A program made the translations under genes and the position numbers. Shown in pieces: positions 34,152 to 44,297 of a DNA stretch of 64,000 nucleotides (position 1 is the stretch's first letter; the number at the start of each line of letters is the position of its first letter). Source of the stretch: Polyporus tsugae (Eukaryota > Basidiomycota > Agaricomycetes > Polyporales > Polyporaceae); assembly GCA_024305745.1 (NCBI GenBank), contig JAHRBS010000005.1:124001-188000 (forward strand), read 5' to 3'. Under the pieces are notes generated by a model. That model saw only the letters and a program-made list of their open reading frames with translations, was not told the origin of the DNA and did no database searches.

Positions 34152-34466
34152 CTCCTGATGTCATCGGTTGGAGGCTCGCCTCAACAGGTGCTCCCCCTTC
34201 TTTAGATTAAAGAAGAAGTTTCCGTATATGTATAAATATCATGGACCACGCGCTTAGGACTGCACGAAGAGCACTTTGAGATCGACCGCATAAGGAAATA
34301 TTAAGGAAGTTCAAGAACTTCAACACTGCCGCACTGAGGCTGTCCATATAAGGATATTAGAAGAAACAAATTGTCGTGCCACGCCGAATACATTAAAGAA
34401 GCCCATTTAATGAACACAGAAAAAGATAAACAATGACCAAAGCCTCCTCAACCAATCGATAGCCCC
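34152..34466 (+). promoter_or_regulatory. Candidate internal promoter of element C
   Basis: No gene. TATAAATA at 34231-34238 and a second AT-rich 'catataagg' near 34350 lie upstream of the ATG at 34467. Could drive the downstream accessory frames. Confidence 0.35.
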
Positions 34467-34778
34467 ATGGCCATTGTCCGCTTCTTCAACTATGACATCG
34501 CTGTCCTGCTCACAACACAAACTACTTGCGCCTACTACTTCACCTTTTATGGCACCAATGATCGCGCCAATGCCGAAACCCTCGCACACATCGCAAATCT
34601 ACCTCGCATCGTTGGAGACATTGTACACGGCCTCCTACAACAACACTTCCCCGACGCCTATGAGCTCCTGCTAGAAGAAGACGTCTTTGTCCCATTCCAC
34701 GTATATCCGGAACTCGACGAAGTCACCCCCGACCTCGCCATCCATCACAGATTTACCCAGTCCCCACACCATCACTAA
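34467..34778 (+). CDS. Family C accessory protein 3
   Basis: 103 aa from ATG 34467 (MAIVRFFNYDIAVLLTT). Contains IVGDIVHGLLQQHFPDAYEL then EEDVFVPFHVYPELDEV. It resembles the next frame in its C-terminal half (EVH/IVH, QQHFPDAYE against QRYPQVYK, FVPFHVYP against FIPYRYIF), so the two may be a tandem duplicate pair. No known domain. Confidence 0.45.
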   Translation: MAIVRFFNYDIAVLLTTQTTCAYYFTFYGTNDRANAETLAHIANLPRIVGDIVHGLLQQHFPDAYELLLEEDVFVPFHVYPELDEVTPDLAIHHRFTQSPHHH

Positions 34779-34793
34779 CAACCCCCTCGCAAC

Positions 34794-35079
34794 ATGCATT
34801 GCATCGCGGCATACCAACCCGGGAACGTCACAATCCAAGTCACGGATGGAATTGACAGCTCCACCATACAATTCACCAAAGATGAATTTGAAAATGAGCT
34901 CACCTTTGACGACCTTACGGACCACACCAGATACCCTGAATGGGTATGCGACGAAGTCCACAACCAACTCGAACAGCGATACCCACAGGTGTACAAATGA
35001 TTCGAGCAAACTGGCACCTTTATTCCCTACAGATACATATTTGTTCAATGCCCACCATTCCGACGCATCCATGATTAAA
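34794..35079 (+). pseudogene. Family C accessory protein 4 (relative of protein 3), one TGA
   Basis: ATG 34794 (MHCIAAYQPGNVTIQVTDG), contains DEVHNQLEQRYPQVYK, then TGA at 34998-35000, after which the same frame continues FEQTGTFIPYRYIFVQ to a stop near 35077. Its alignment to accessory protein 3 crosses the TGA, so the stop is probably decay (CGA to TGA type). Confidence 0.4.
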
Positions 35080-35285
35080 CCGACTCTACCCGGACCCCGG
35101 TGAAACCCGACTTCATCAGGAACTGGTTCTCCCCAAAGGGAAGTTTCCGATTTAGTTGTAATTGTAATATGTATATACAGTGCCCTGTAGTAACTGCAAA
35201 CATGCAGCAACCAGTACCGCTTGTCCGCAGAACACGGTGGAACAGCCTTACGAAAGTCCGCAGCTGTGCACAACCAAAAGATTAG

Positions 35286-35293
35286 TATATAAA
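35286..35293 (+). promoter_or_regulatory. TATA box upstream of the 698-codon ORF
   Basis: TATATAAA 80 bp before the ATG at 35373, followed by a C-rich pyrimidine/adenine leader. This is a normal fungal core promoter layout, far from the LTR promoter. A short overlapping upstream ATG (35355) in another frame precedes the main start. Confidence 0.5.
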
Positions 35294-35372
35294 CAGAGGG
35301 TGCAAGGCCATTCGACCTTCAACCCCCAACAACTCACTTGCCTCACCAAACTACCATGCCTCTACCATCATC

Positions 35373-37469
35373 ATGCCTCGTACTCGCAACACCAGCAGTC
35401 GCCCTCAAGCACCTCTCAGACGAAGTGCGCGACAACTCGTCGGAAGGAACACCAACTGTCACATCCTCCTGACTCCTCTGAAGTTCATCACCGACCGCCC
35501 TGTGATCAACTATGACCACCTTCCTCGTGAACCGGTTTCACAGGAACAAGACGAGAATGCAACCATTGCCAATTGTATCAGCTGGATCCTGACTCATCCC
35601 GATCTACACGACCAGGTTTGTGTTCGTACACATGACATCCCCAACTCTACCATCTTCATTGAGCTGTATCGCACCTTTGCCAAACTGGCTGTCTATCACA
35701 CCAACCTCTATAACTATATCTCTCCATTGGGCGCCCCAAAGCTCGAAAAAGAGAAGGCATTGGCCGTAGCACAAGGAGCTCGAAGTGAATGCATCCGTGC
35801 TGCCACTATGCTCATGGAGTCTCTATCTACAACTTGCATGATCCACACACTCAGAGACCTCCTCCCTACTCTTCAGCAGCACATTGACGAGGACGGCGTC
35901 CAGTACTTCTCTCAGCCGCTAAGAATCAACGGCGACACCATCGAACCACACAATGGCCCCTCCTTGACTAGGAAGATCCCCGAGGCCCAGTTTTTTGCCA
36001 AGCAGGATGGTACCAAGTGGGATATTGAGTTCAACTTCGCGAACCAGACTACAACACTCCATTCACTGAACAATAACCCTTGGGTAATCCCTCATGACCA
36101 GATCAAAGACATTGTGTCGCTGATACACGAACTACAGACGCTACCTGCGGGGCAGCCAACAGCAGACCCTAAGGACCTTACGATCCCGCCAACAGGCTCT
36201 AAGAACCCCCAGGTTGACACCGACCAAGAGCCAACCAAAGCGATGACCGACAACCTCGAACCACCTGTCAATGATGTGAACAAGGAAAACATCCCTCCGA
36301 TCAGTCACCAGACCATCGCCGACCGTCCTCCTACTCTGTACCCCTATGGGAACCCGGGGTTTCCCTTTCAGAACCAGAGACCCCCAAGCCCCCTGCTCAC
36401 CATCTTCAAAGGCCGAACAGTCAAATCACCAACACCAATTTGTCCCTCATTGGTCAGTACTCCGTCGTCGTCAGCCTCAGATGTCAGTTACATCTCTGAC
36501 AGTGACCCAGGATCCCTCCAGACCTCATGGAATGACTACATCACTCGTTGGGTCCGAGACTCCTCCCCTCCCAGAGAAACGCCCCCGATCCCAGAGTCAC
36601 TGAGCATCCTCTCCCTCGACAACCTACCACTCGACAAACTGTTGTACCTCTTCTTCCAAATGCCCCAACTCAACGGTGTTCCCCCTCCTCGTGGTCATCC
36701 CGGTCATGCCAACGGTACCGGACGCCGACCATGGCGATACGTCGCCCAACTCTCCAATGCCACCATTGTTGTCCATGAAGACCAGTTCCCCGCCAAATGG
36801 TCCCATGAAAACATCGATGCCCTGCTACGCTCCTTCATGCCGACGCTGACGAAAGTCCAGCTTGCACAGTTTTGCATCTATCTCAATGGGGGGCTTGTAC
36901 AACTCCTCAACATGAACTGCTCACTCATCAGCAAGAACGACTTGGCCCTCAACTACTACAACAAGCCGTTCTTCCAGATATATCCGACCTCTGAGGAAGA
37001 AGTTCGAAACTGGAGAACGCTCCACCGCATGGAACCCCTTGACACCACCATGAGGAGCCTTGCCCTCGACTGCCTGGCTCCCAGCCATAAGAAGTGGCTT
37101 GTCTCTACCCAGGACAGTATTCTTGTATCAGACCACAATGAATGCCTCCGCCGCATGGCCGTGGATCTCGACAGCTGCACACTCACGCACAAACCAACCG
37201 CACCTCTTCTGTCTGGATTTGCTGCAAAGTGTCTCAATGGCATATGGTACATTTGCAACTCAGACAGACAGTTCTTCGCTCTCTGCGTCGAAGGACTAGA
37301 CATTGTCGATGTAACACACGGTTTCAAGACCTCAACCACCAGCAACCGACTCAACAAACTCCACGACATCGCCGACCACTACCCCACCAATAGGGAGTTT
37401 AATATCCTGGTCCAAGAGGCTTATGACGAAAAGGAATGGCAAAAAGACCTGGATCAAGCATTCGGTTGA
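35373..37469 (+). CDS. Family C accessory protein 5: intact 698-aa ORF of unknown function
   Basis: Single exon, ATG 35373 to TGA 37469, no lesion, in the position of an env gene between the pol chromodomain and the 3' LTR. N-terminus basic (MPRTRNTSSRPQAPLRRSAR); residues about 40-240 look globular (YRTFAKLAVYHTNLYNYISP); about 250-430 is Pro/Ser/Thr-rich and low complexity; the last 250 residues are globular with Trp-rich motifs (GRRPWRYVAQLSNATIVVHE, ending NILVQEAYDEKEWQKDLDQAFG). No signal peptide, membrane helix, protease or polymerase motif. Not recognised. It may be a captured host gene or an element-specific protein. Confidence 0.7.
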   Translation: MPRTRNTSSRPQAPLRRSARQLVGRNTNCHILLTPLKFITDRPVINYDHLPREPVSQEQDENATIANCISWILTHPDLHDQVCVRTHDIPNSTIFIELYRTFAKLAVYHTNLYNYISPLGAPKLEKEKALAVAQGARSECIRAATMLMESLSTTCMIHTLRDLLPTLQQHIDEDGVQYFSQPLRINGDTIEPHNGPSLTRKIPEAQFFAKQDGTKWDIEFNFANQTTTLHSLNNNPWVIPHDQIKDIVSLIHELQTLPAGQPTADPKDLTIPPTGSKNPQVDTDQEPTKAMTDNLEPPVNDVNKENIPPISHQTIADRPPTLYPYGNPGFPFQNQRPPSPLLTIFKGRTVKSPTPICPSLVSTPSSSASDVSYISDSDPGSLQTSWNDYITRWVRDSSPPRETPPIPESLSILSLDNLPLDKLLYLFFQMPQLNGVPPPRGHPGHANGTGRRPWRYVAQLSNATIVVHEDQFPAKWSHENIDALLRSFMPTLTKVQLAQFCIYLNGGLVQLLNMNCSLISKNDLALNYYNKPFFQIYPTSEEEVRNWRTLHRMEPLDTTMRSLALDCLAPSHKKWLVSTQDSILVSDHNECLRRMAVDLDSCTLTHKPTAPLLSGFAAKCLNGIWYICNSDRQFFALCVEGLDIVDVTHGFKTSTTSNRLNKLHDIADHYPTNREFNILVQEAYDEKEWQKDLDQAFG

Positions 37470-37498
37470 GACGACCTTGGAGGGGAAGAGGAGGATAA

Positions 37499-37973
37499 TG
37501 TTACAATCCCCAAGCCCCAGGTCTCTTACTTCCTCACCAAGCCTCCCTCGTCGTGCCCGGTCAAAGGGTGCAACACATTCACCGGTGTATTCCTTCCGAG
37601 GTTGCCCCCAAACGACCAATGCCGCCTACCCTGATACAGTCCTGCTTCCTCGGCCCGCAGGCAGGCCATGCCATTTCCTCCATTACACCCCGCGGTCCGC
37701 AGTCCATAGCTCACAGTCTATAGCTCACAGTCCCTAGTACACAGCCCTCAGACTGCAGCCTCCACCCGTGTATATAAGGGGCGACACCTCAGTAGTGACC
37801 CCCAGTTTTCAGTATCTTGTGTATTCTATAAGATCGCCCCGGTGGCAATCTTCCTATACATCTCACGTCTCCTAGAGCTCTTTGCTCTAGTATCCAACCT
37901 CTAGTCGACAACTAGTTCTTGGTCTAAATGTCCTGACTTACCGAACTAAGTGTTCGATAGTCGAGACGTAACA
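37499..37973 (+). repeat. Family C 3' LTR
   Basis: 475 bp, starts TGTTACAATCCCC, ends GTCGAGACGTAACA. Longer than the 5' LTR mainly by a small tandem repeat ('tccatagctcacag' type, 37703-37737). TATA box near 37771. Confidence 0.85.
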
Positions 37974-38101
37974 ACTGCAGAACGTGCAGGAGAGCATGGA
38001 GGCAAAGTGGGAGAGTCCAGGAGTTGACAATGATGCACCAGGTAGGTCCTTGTTGCCATTGGAGGCGTTGGAGTGTGTTGCAGCAGCCAGCGTCGCAGTC
38101 G

Positions 38102-38350
38102 TATTAGCAGTGGAAAAGTGACCAGACTGGGGATTGAACCTAGGACCTTCTGGTTTGCACCCAGATGCTGTACCACTGAGCTATCTGGTCTTGGGTTCAG
38201 TAGAGACACCAGTTTATTAGTGTAGATTAGTGTAACTATAGCCCCATGTCACTACAGCATGCATGCTATGCACAGTACATTGAGGGGTCTTATGGCAGTT
38301 CAGGGACCAACTCCTGAAGGATGAGTAAGCATGATTACTGCATCCTAACA
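38102..38350 (-). mobile_element. tRNA-Cys-carrying mobile unit, copy E3
   Basis: 249 bp, same ends as E1, flanked by the perfect 5-bp duplication AGTCG (38097-38101 and 38351-38355). Inserted in the gag region of the copia element. Confidence 0.8.
38120..38190 (-). tRNA. tRNA-Cys (GCA)-like sequence inside mobile unit E3
   Basis: Same cloverleaf, with a mispair in the D stem (GCTC/CAGC) and one T-stem change (CTAGG). The anticodon loop GTGCAAA and TTTT end are kept. Probably less functional than the E2 copy. Confidence 0.5.
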
Positions 38351-38572
38351 AGTCGAGGGGTCGTGATGTGGCACACGACGTGTAGGCGCAACAACGAAGC
38401 GAGGGGACGAGAACTGAGCGCAGGGGCGATGAAAGTTGGACAGAGAGTCGCAAAGCCAAGAGTGTGGCAAGCAGAGGGTGCAGGGATAGACTGGGAGCCA
38501 GAAGAGGCTGTAGAGCGATTGGACAGGCAGAGATGGACATCTTGAGGCAGTCAGAGCGCAGGGCTCATAACC

Positions 38573-38999
38573 TGTTGGCTGCAGTGCGCCTCAGAGCCAT
38601 CACAATGGCCTAAGTCGAGCTCTAAGAAGTCTGTCATTAACAGGAAACTAAACTACTCACCTAAGTCGAGCTCTAAGAAGTCTAAGGACAACAGAGCTCG
38701 ACAGAGGCGAGGTGACAGCACACTGAGCATGTGCTAGGTAGCTTACATGATCCTACACGAACTGGCACCACTCTGGCGCTGAAAGGATGAGAAATCCCTA
38801 AGGTAGAGTCCACTCTAGAGAGGAGATCAGATCTACACTAAACCGAGTCATTGAGTAAGAGTATGGTATATCTCTATGAGAATGGAGAATCTAGCAATGT
38901 GCGAAATACCAGAGGGTAGGGTACAGTATGTAGTATGTATGGTGCGAAGCAAGACTTGGCGTGGTCAAAGGAGTGCGTGCTACAGTGCCGACTTCAACA
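38573..38999 (-). repeat. Copia element 5' LTR
   Basis: 427 bp, same ends as 21589-22014 and closely similar sequence. Abuts an A LTR fragment at 39000 without a matching target duplication. Confidence 0.85.
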
Positions 39000-39216
39000 G
39001 AAACTGGGGACAATAGGTAACTATGGACATGGGAGAACAATGGAAATGTAACAATAGCGACTATTGACAATAAGGAGCTATTGTGCTAAAGAACAAAGGA
39101 TGAGATACAATACAATGGAGAACAATGGAGAACAATAAGTGTGACATGAGAAGTAGATTGTCTGGAAAAGGAAGCTCAGGTGCTGGTAACAGGCACCAAC
39201 AAGAATGTTCATGACA
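39000..39216 (-). repeat. Gypsy A LTR fragment flanking copia
   Basis: Follows the A LTR from 'ggggacaatagg' to the end 'gttcatgaca'. It is the likely right-hand part of the LTR into which copia inserted (left part 21488-21588). Confidence 0.7.
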
Positions 39217-40798
39217 AATATCTGCTGAAACTTGTGCACCTTTAGGCTTCCATCCTTTGACCAGACGGGCATTGATGGCAGATAGAAGGGGCAAGTATAA
39301 GGAGCACAAAATGATGGTTAAAGATAGAACAATGCAACTGTTAAAGCAGCAAAGGGCCTGCCCGATGTGTAATAGCCAGGACAGTGTGATAGGGACATGT
39401 TTGAAGGTAGCCTAAATTAGTGGGTGGATGAGAAGAAGCACTAGATTCAATTTTATAATGTGAGCAAGGTGGTGGACAGGTGGCAGAACAATGTCAGCCA
39501 GTGGGTGCTTGCAGCTCCTCTAGTCCTAGTGATTTGCTGGCAGCTGATAAATGTGCAACTTGTAAGTACAAACAAGGGTCAAGAATTAAATTTTAACTCC
39601 ACCTGTGGGCCAGCACACATGCTCTATATGCTCTGTGACAGCCTACTCTGTGCGTTCAAGGAGTTTACAGTGGATTCACTCTAGATCAAGACTATTGGAG
39701 TCAATGCCTGCACTGATACTGAGCTGACACTGAGCTTATCTTATATATGCTTCTATTTGTCCTGCTCTTTGCTCAATCTAACTGGCCTGGCACTATCATA
39801 CTTACACTATGATAGATTGGGAGTTCAAAATTATTACATTGCATAAAATAACATTACAATACATTGCATCCCTCTTGCAATCACCTGTAAATCCATGCCA
39901 AAATGGTGATGAGCCTGTCCCTGTCTATGTACTTGGCAATGGCGAGAATTAGGGTGATTGCCACAGAGACACCACCAAATATCCTACCTGCCCTAGATGG
40001 CTGCAAAATTGATTGGTAAGAGAAAGAAGGCTCAATGTGAGCACAATCAACTCACATTGGGGGTGAACACTATGGAGAATATTCCAATAAATAGTTGTAT
40101 CACTATTAACAGGACCATAACTGCTCTGGATATTTTTATAACATTGAATCATTGTGCATGTCAACTGAATTAGCAACCCAACCTTTCCCCACACAACAAA
40201 TAAGTACTCACATGCACAATTTGCCTTGCACTGTTCCTGCCTTTCCATGCTGTTTGCTGGCTCTGTGCCTGCTACAACTGGCATCATAGTGAGTGAGGTG
40301 GGTATTGCTGTGGGCATTTTGGATATCACAGGTGTTGCAGGTGTTGTGGGTGTTGTGGATGTTGTGGAGGATGCTGCCTCTACCTTTCAGTAATCAAGCT
40401 CCAGTCCTCAGTGTCCACAATTGTGGTCATTATGATGCTGTTGAGGTGTGGAGGTAGATGGGAGTGGGTTGGGAATAGTAGGAGTATGAAGGTTGCATGG
40501 TGTGGTGGCAGTGATTAAATAATCCATGGAGGCTAACACTGTGCTCAGGCTATCAGCCAAGGCAGGATCAGAGGTTCCGCATGCTCATGAAAAAAGTCCC
40601 CAAGATGTTGGAAAGACTCCAAGTCTGAGCAGTGCATGACTTACAATGGACGTGAAGAGGAGATGGTCTTATCTCCTTGTCTATAGTTGGCCAGAGGGCC
40701 ACAATTGAATTTTGTATTTGTCTTGTATTTAAACTACAGCACTACTAGGTGCCAGCACTTTTATGTCCAGCTCCCTTTTGTTTTCATCACTATATATG
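39217..40798. other. CpG-depleted relic sequence, no gene
   Basis: About 1.6 kb with ordinary GC content but only a handful of CG dinucleotides by eye, and abundant TG and CA. A short GGTGTTGTG-type repeat lies near 40,335-40,375. Two or three frames of 75-126 codons exist but match nothing I know. Probably an old methylated element decayed beyond recognition. Confidence 0.45.
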
Positions 40799-41092
40799 TT
40801 ACCTGGAGACAAGAGGTCAAAACTGAGGTCTCCAGGCAGCAAAGTACAGGTCCTTATATACGTATAGAGGACAATGAGAACCCAGGGACAACAGATAACT
40901 ATGGACATGGGTGAACAATGGAAACAGAACAATAGCGACAACGGACAATAAGGAGCTATTGTGCTGAGGAACAAAGGACAAGATACAATGCAACAGAGAA
41001 CAATAAGTACAATGTGAGAAGTAGATCATCCGAAAAAGGAAACTAAGGTGCTGGTAGCAGGCGCCAAATTGGAACGTTCATGACAATACCCC

Positions 41093-44000
41093 CCTCCTAA
41101 GGGTCATGCCTTCACGACTAAGTCTTCTTGAGAGGACCAGGCGCCTCTGCGTGCATTGAATGGAATTTCTGCACAAGTTGCGGCGTATTTGTAAGGTCCA
41201 CTGCATCCTCCTAGCTGTCGTGTTCAGGGCCCCAACCCTTCCAGTGTACAAGGTACTACAGTTTCTTCCACCACCCATACTGCTGCAACTCCAAAACTTC
41301 CTCCACTTCATACTCCTCCTCTCTTTTGATCTCGATTGTGGCTGGTTCGGGTGGGTGTTGTCCAGGGAGTGAGCTTTCTTTGTGGGGGTGCAACAGGGAA
41401 ACATGAAACACTGGATGAATTGCGACATCTTTGGGGAGCTTGAGTTCGTAGGCCAAGTTGCCCACCTTCTGTGTGACTTGGTACAGTCCAGCGTACTGGT
41501 CCACCAGCTTCCTTGACGCACCTGGAACACGGAAGTTCCTTGTGTTGAGCCACACCTTCTGACCCTCCTTGTGCTTGGGAGCTTCACTGACATAGCGGTC
41601 ATAGTGCTCCTTCATCTGTTCTGCTGTAAGGACTAAGGCAGCTGTCGCATCCTCCCTCACCTGTTGCAACTCCTCCCTTCATTCATCTGCGGTAGGCATG
41701 GCTGTGGACAGCATTGGAATGTGGAACTGGGGTTCGTAGCCGTACATGAGGTAGAACGGCGAGTAACCCGTTGATGAGTGCTGGTGCGAGTTAAAGGCAA
41801 ACTCTGCAATCGGCAGCCACTTGACCCAGTCATCGCGGTGCCGTGAGCAGAACATACAAAGGTACGCCTCTATCTCCTGGTTCCATCGTTCCGATTGCCC
41901 ATCTGTCTGCGGGTGGTAGGCTGTGGACATTGCGCTTTCTATGCCGAGTCCCTTGAGTACGGCGCAGAAGAGCTTGCTTGAGAACTGGGGCCCACGATCA
42001 GAGATGATCTTCCATGGCAGCCCATGAAGGCGAAAATGTTCTCGGATGAAGTTGTCAGCAGCTCCTTCTGTGTTGATCTCCTCGGTGCAAGGAATAAGAT
42101 GTATCATCTTTCCATGCCAATCAGCGATGAGCTGAAGCACGTTATACCCATCCACCTCTGGGAGTCCAGTGATGAAGTCGCACGTCACAACCTGGCCCGG
42201 GCCATCAGGGATTTTGTTTGGTTGAAGAGGACCGTGCGGTTTGGCATGCGAACCCTTGCCATGGCAACAGGTGTCGCAGGTCTCAACATAATCCTTAATG
42301 AACTTTGCCATGCCCGGCCACCAGTAGTTTCGCGTGACCAACTCCAGTGTCTTCGACTGCCCAGGGTGTCCAGCAGGTGGGAGGTCATGGTGGATGTGTA
42401 CAATCTCAGCATGCAGTGCATTGTCCTTGGGGACGTAGACTTTGCCTCAGTACAGTAGCAGGCCTTGCTCACTGTTCCAGTCCACCAAGTTGTTCTGAAG
42501 ACACACTGGTCCAAGCTTGTCCAGCTTACTGAGTGCCTCCACAACCTCCTGTTTGCGTTCTCCACACTCGCGGATACGCCAAAGCAGTGCCTTCTCTGGA
42601 ACCACTGATAGGTGCCCTTCCTTGGCTGCCAATACCCAGAATTGTTCTGGCTGCAACAGGACTCGACCAAGATTGTCATCTGCATCCTCGTGCTGGTGGT
42701 CGGGCCGTCTTGACAGTGCATCGGCCCTACCATTAGACGTCCCAGGCTTGTGCGAGATGACAAAGTCGAATCATGATAGATAGAGAGCTCATCGTGCCTG
42801 CCTGCGTGTGAGGTTCTGTGCTGTGTGCCAATACTCGAGGTTCTTGTGGTCCGACTGGATCTCGAACACACTGGGGAGACCCTCGAGATAGTGATGCCAG
42901 GCCTGCAGGGCACAAATGATGGCGAGCATCTCCTTGTCGTAGATCTCATAGTTGTGTTCAGCGTCGTTCATCAACTCGGAGTGAAAAGCGATGGGGTGCC
43001 ATTTGCTGTCTTCCCCCTCCTGAGACAGAACCGCGCCTGTAGCGAAGCCAGATGCATCGACTTCCATGTGGGCGTTGCGGTCTGGATCATAGATTGTCAG
43101 GACAGGGCTTTTGGTGAAGCAACGCTTGAGCTCGTCAAAGACAGACTGTTCTTTGTCTCCCCATTGCCATGGTGCATTGCCCGTGAGGCGATCCAAGGGT
43201 TTGTAGATGGCACTAAAGTCCTTTATGAACCGCCGATAGAAGTTTGCAAAACTGCGGAACTTCCGTACATCTGTGGCATTCTGAGGGACAGGCCAATCTG
43301 CGATACCCTTCACCTTCACCGGGTCCATCTCTATGCAGTTCTCCGAGACAAGTACACCGAGGTATTCCACCTTAGGCTGTTCGAACTCGCACTTCTCTGG
43401 CTTGCAGAACAGGTCGTTCTCCTCAAGACGTTTCAGGACCTTGCGCACCAATGTGCGGTGTTCCTCAAAACTGTCGGTGAATATGAGGATGTTGTCGAGG
43501 TAGATAGTGACTTTGCCGAGTATGATGAGGTCCTTGAAGATGTCGTTCATGAGCACAGAGAATGTGCTGGGCAAATTGGCTAGTGCAAAGAACATAACGT
43601 TCAGCTCGAACAGCCCTCGATTGGTCACAAAGGCAGCCTTCCACTCATTGCCAGCCTTAACCCGCACATTGTTGTACCCCCAGTGAATATCGAGCTTTGT
43701 GAAGTACTTGGCCTTCTTGAGTCAATCCATCAGATCCAATACCAATGGTAGTGGGTAACGGTTCTTAATGGTGATCTTGTTGAGTCGCCGATAGTCCTGG
43801 ACTGGACGTAGGCTACCATCCTTCTTCTTGACAAAGAAGAACGGCGATGACATCGGCGACTTCGACTCTTGAATATAGCCTTTGGCCAAGTTCTTAGCGA
43901 GAAACTTGTCAAGCTCTCCTCATTCGCTGGGCGATAGGGGGTACACACAGGAATGGAACATCTTTGCATTGGGCATGAGCTCTATTGCACGGTCATAGGG

Positions 44001-44297
44001 TCCGTGTTCTGGCAAACGTTTGGACGCCTCTTTCGAGAACACATGCAGGTATTCGTGATAGTGCTTGGGTACAATTTCTTTGACGGGGCAGACTACCTTC
44101 TTCTGGTACTCTTGCTCAGCGAGTTGTTGCGAGTATGTGTATGTCGCTGAAGCAAACAGTTGCGGAGCACCATAAAGGCGTTGTCCATCCTCCCATGCAT
44201 TGAGAAGAGACGTCTCAGTTCCATCCCACCGTGGCAGGAATCCTGGCGGCCAGGGCCTATTCTCCTCCTTCTCCTCGGTCATCACAGCTGCACACAC
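41093..44297 (-). pseudogene. pol: Gypsy A copy 3 RT-RNase H-integrase-chromodomain
   Basis: Same frame and lesions as copy 2 (RT box YLDN near 43,493; D,D,E integrase; TGA at the same codons). The chromodomain part differs: EVEEVLELQQYGWWKKL, then additional TAG stops replacing Gln (KKL-stop-YLVHW) and Trp (HDS-stop-EDA). A few substitutions elsewhere relative to copy 2 are C/T changes (for example His for Arg in RNase H). Confidence 0.85.

Larger units (their letters stand above)
26027..37973 (+). mobile_element. Giant Ty3/gypsy element, family C, 11.9 kb, nested in copia gag
   Basis: LTRs 26027-26480 and 37499-37973 (both start TGTTAC; the 3' copy ends GTAACA), flanked by the perfect 5-bp duplication ACTGC (26022-26026 and 37974-37978). 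Internal order on the plus strand: an upstream coding region, gag, zinc knuckle, protease, RT, RNase H, integrase, chromodomain, then a 3.8 kb accessory block, polypurine tract GGAGGGGAAGAGGAGGA, 3' LTR. Pol is full of stops, whereas the accessory block is largely open. It carries two later insertions: solo A LTR 30143-30586 and mini-element D2 31866-31975. Confidence 0.9.
37979..38572 (-). pseudogene. gag: Copia gag remnant (split by E3) and leader
   Basis: The copia strand reads leftward from the 5' LTR through 38572-38356 and 38096-37979. Just before element C it encodes SMLSCTFCS, the first half of a zinc knuckle whose second half (RVNHSEAQCF) lies at the other side of C near 26,010. Immediately after the LTR is GGTTATGAGCC, in the place of the primer-binding site. 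Confidence 0.6.
21589..38999 (-). mobile_element. Ty1/copia element split by nested insertions
   Basis: Two LTRs in the same orientation (21589-22014 and 38573-38999) bracket copia internal sequence in three blocks: 22015-26026, 37979-38096 and 38356-38572. The gaps are exactly gypsy C (26027-37973 with duplication ACTGC) and tRNA-Cys unit E3 (38102-38350 with duplication AGTCG). With these removed, gag and pol become contiguous. The outer flanks show no 5-bp duplication. The gag region before the zinc knuckle is short (about 340 bp), so a gag deletion is likely. Confidence 0.85.
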
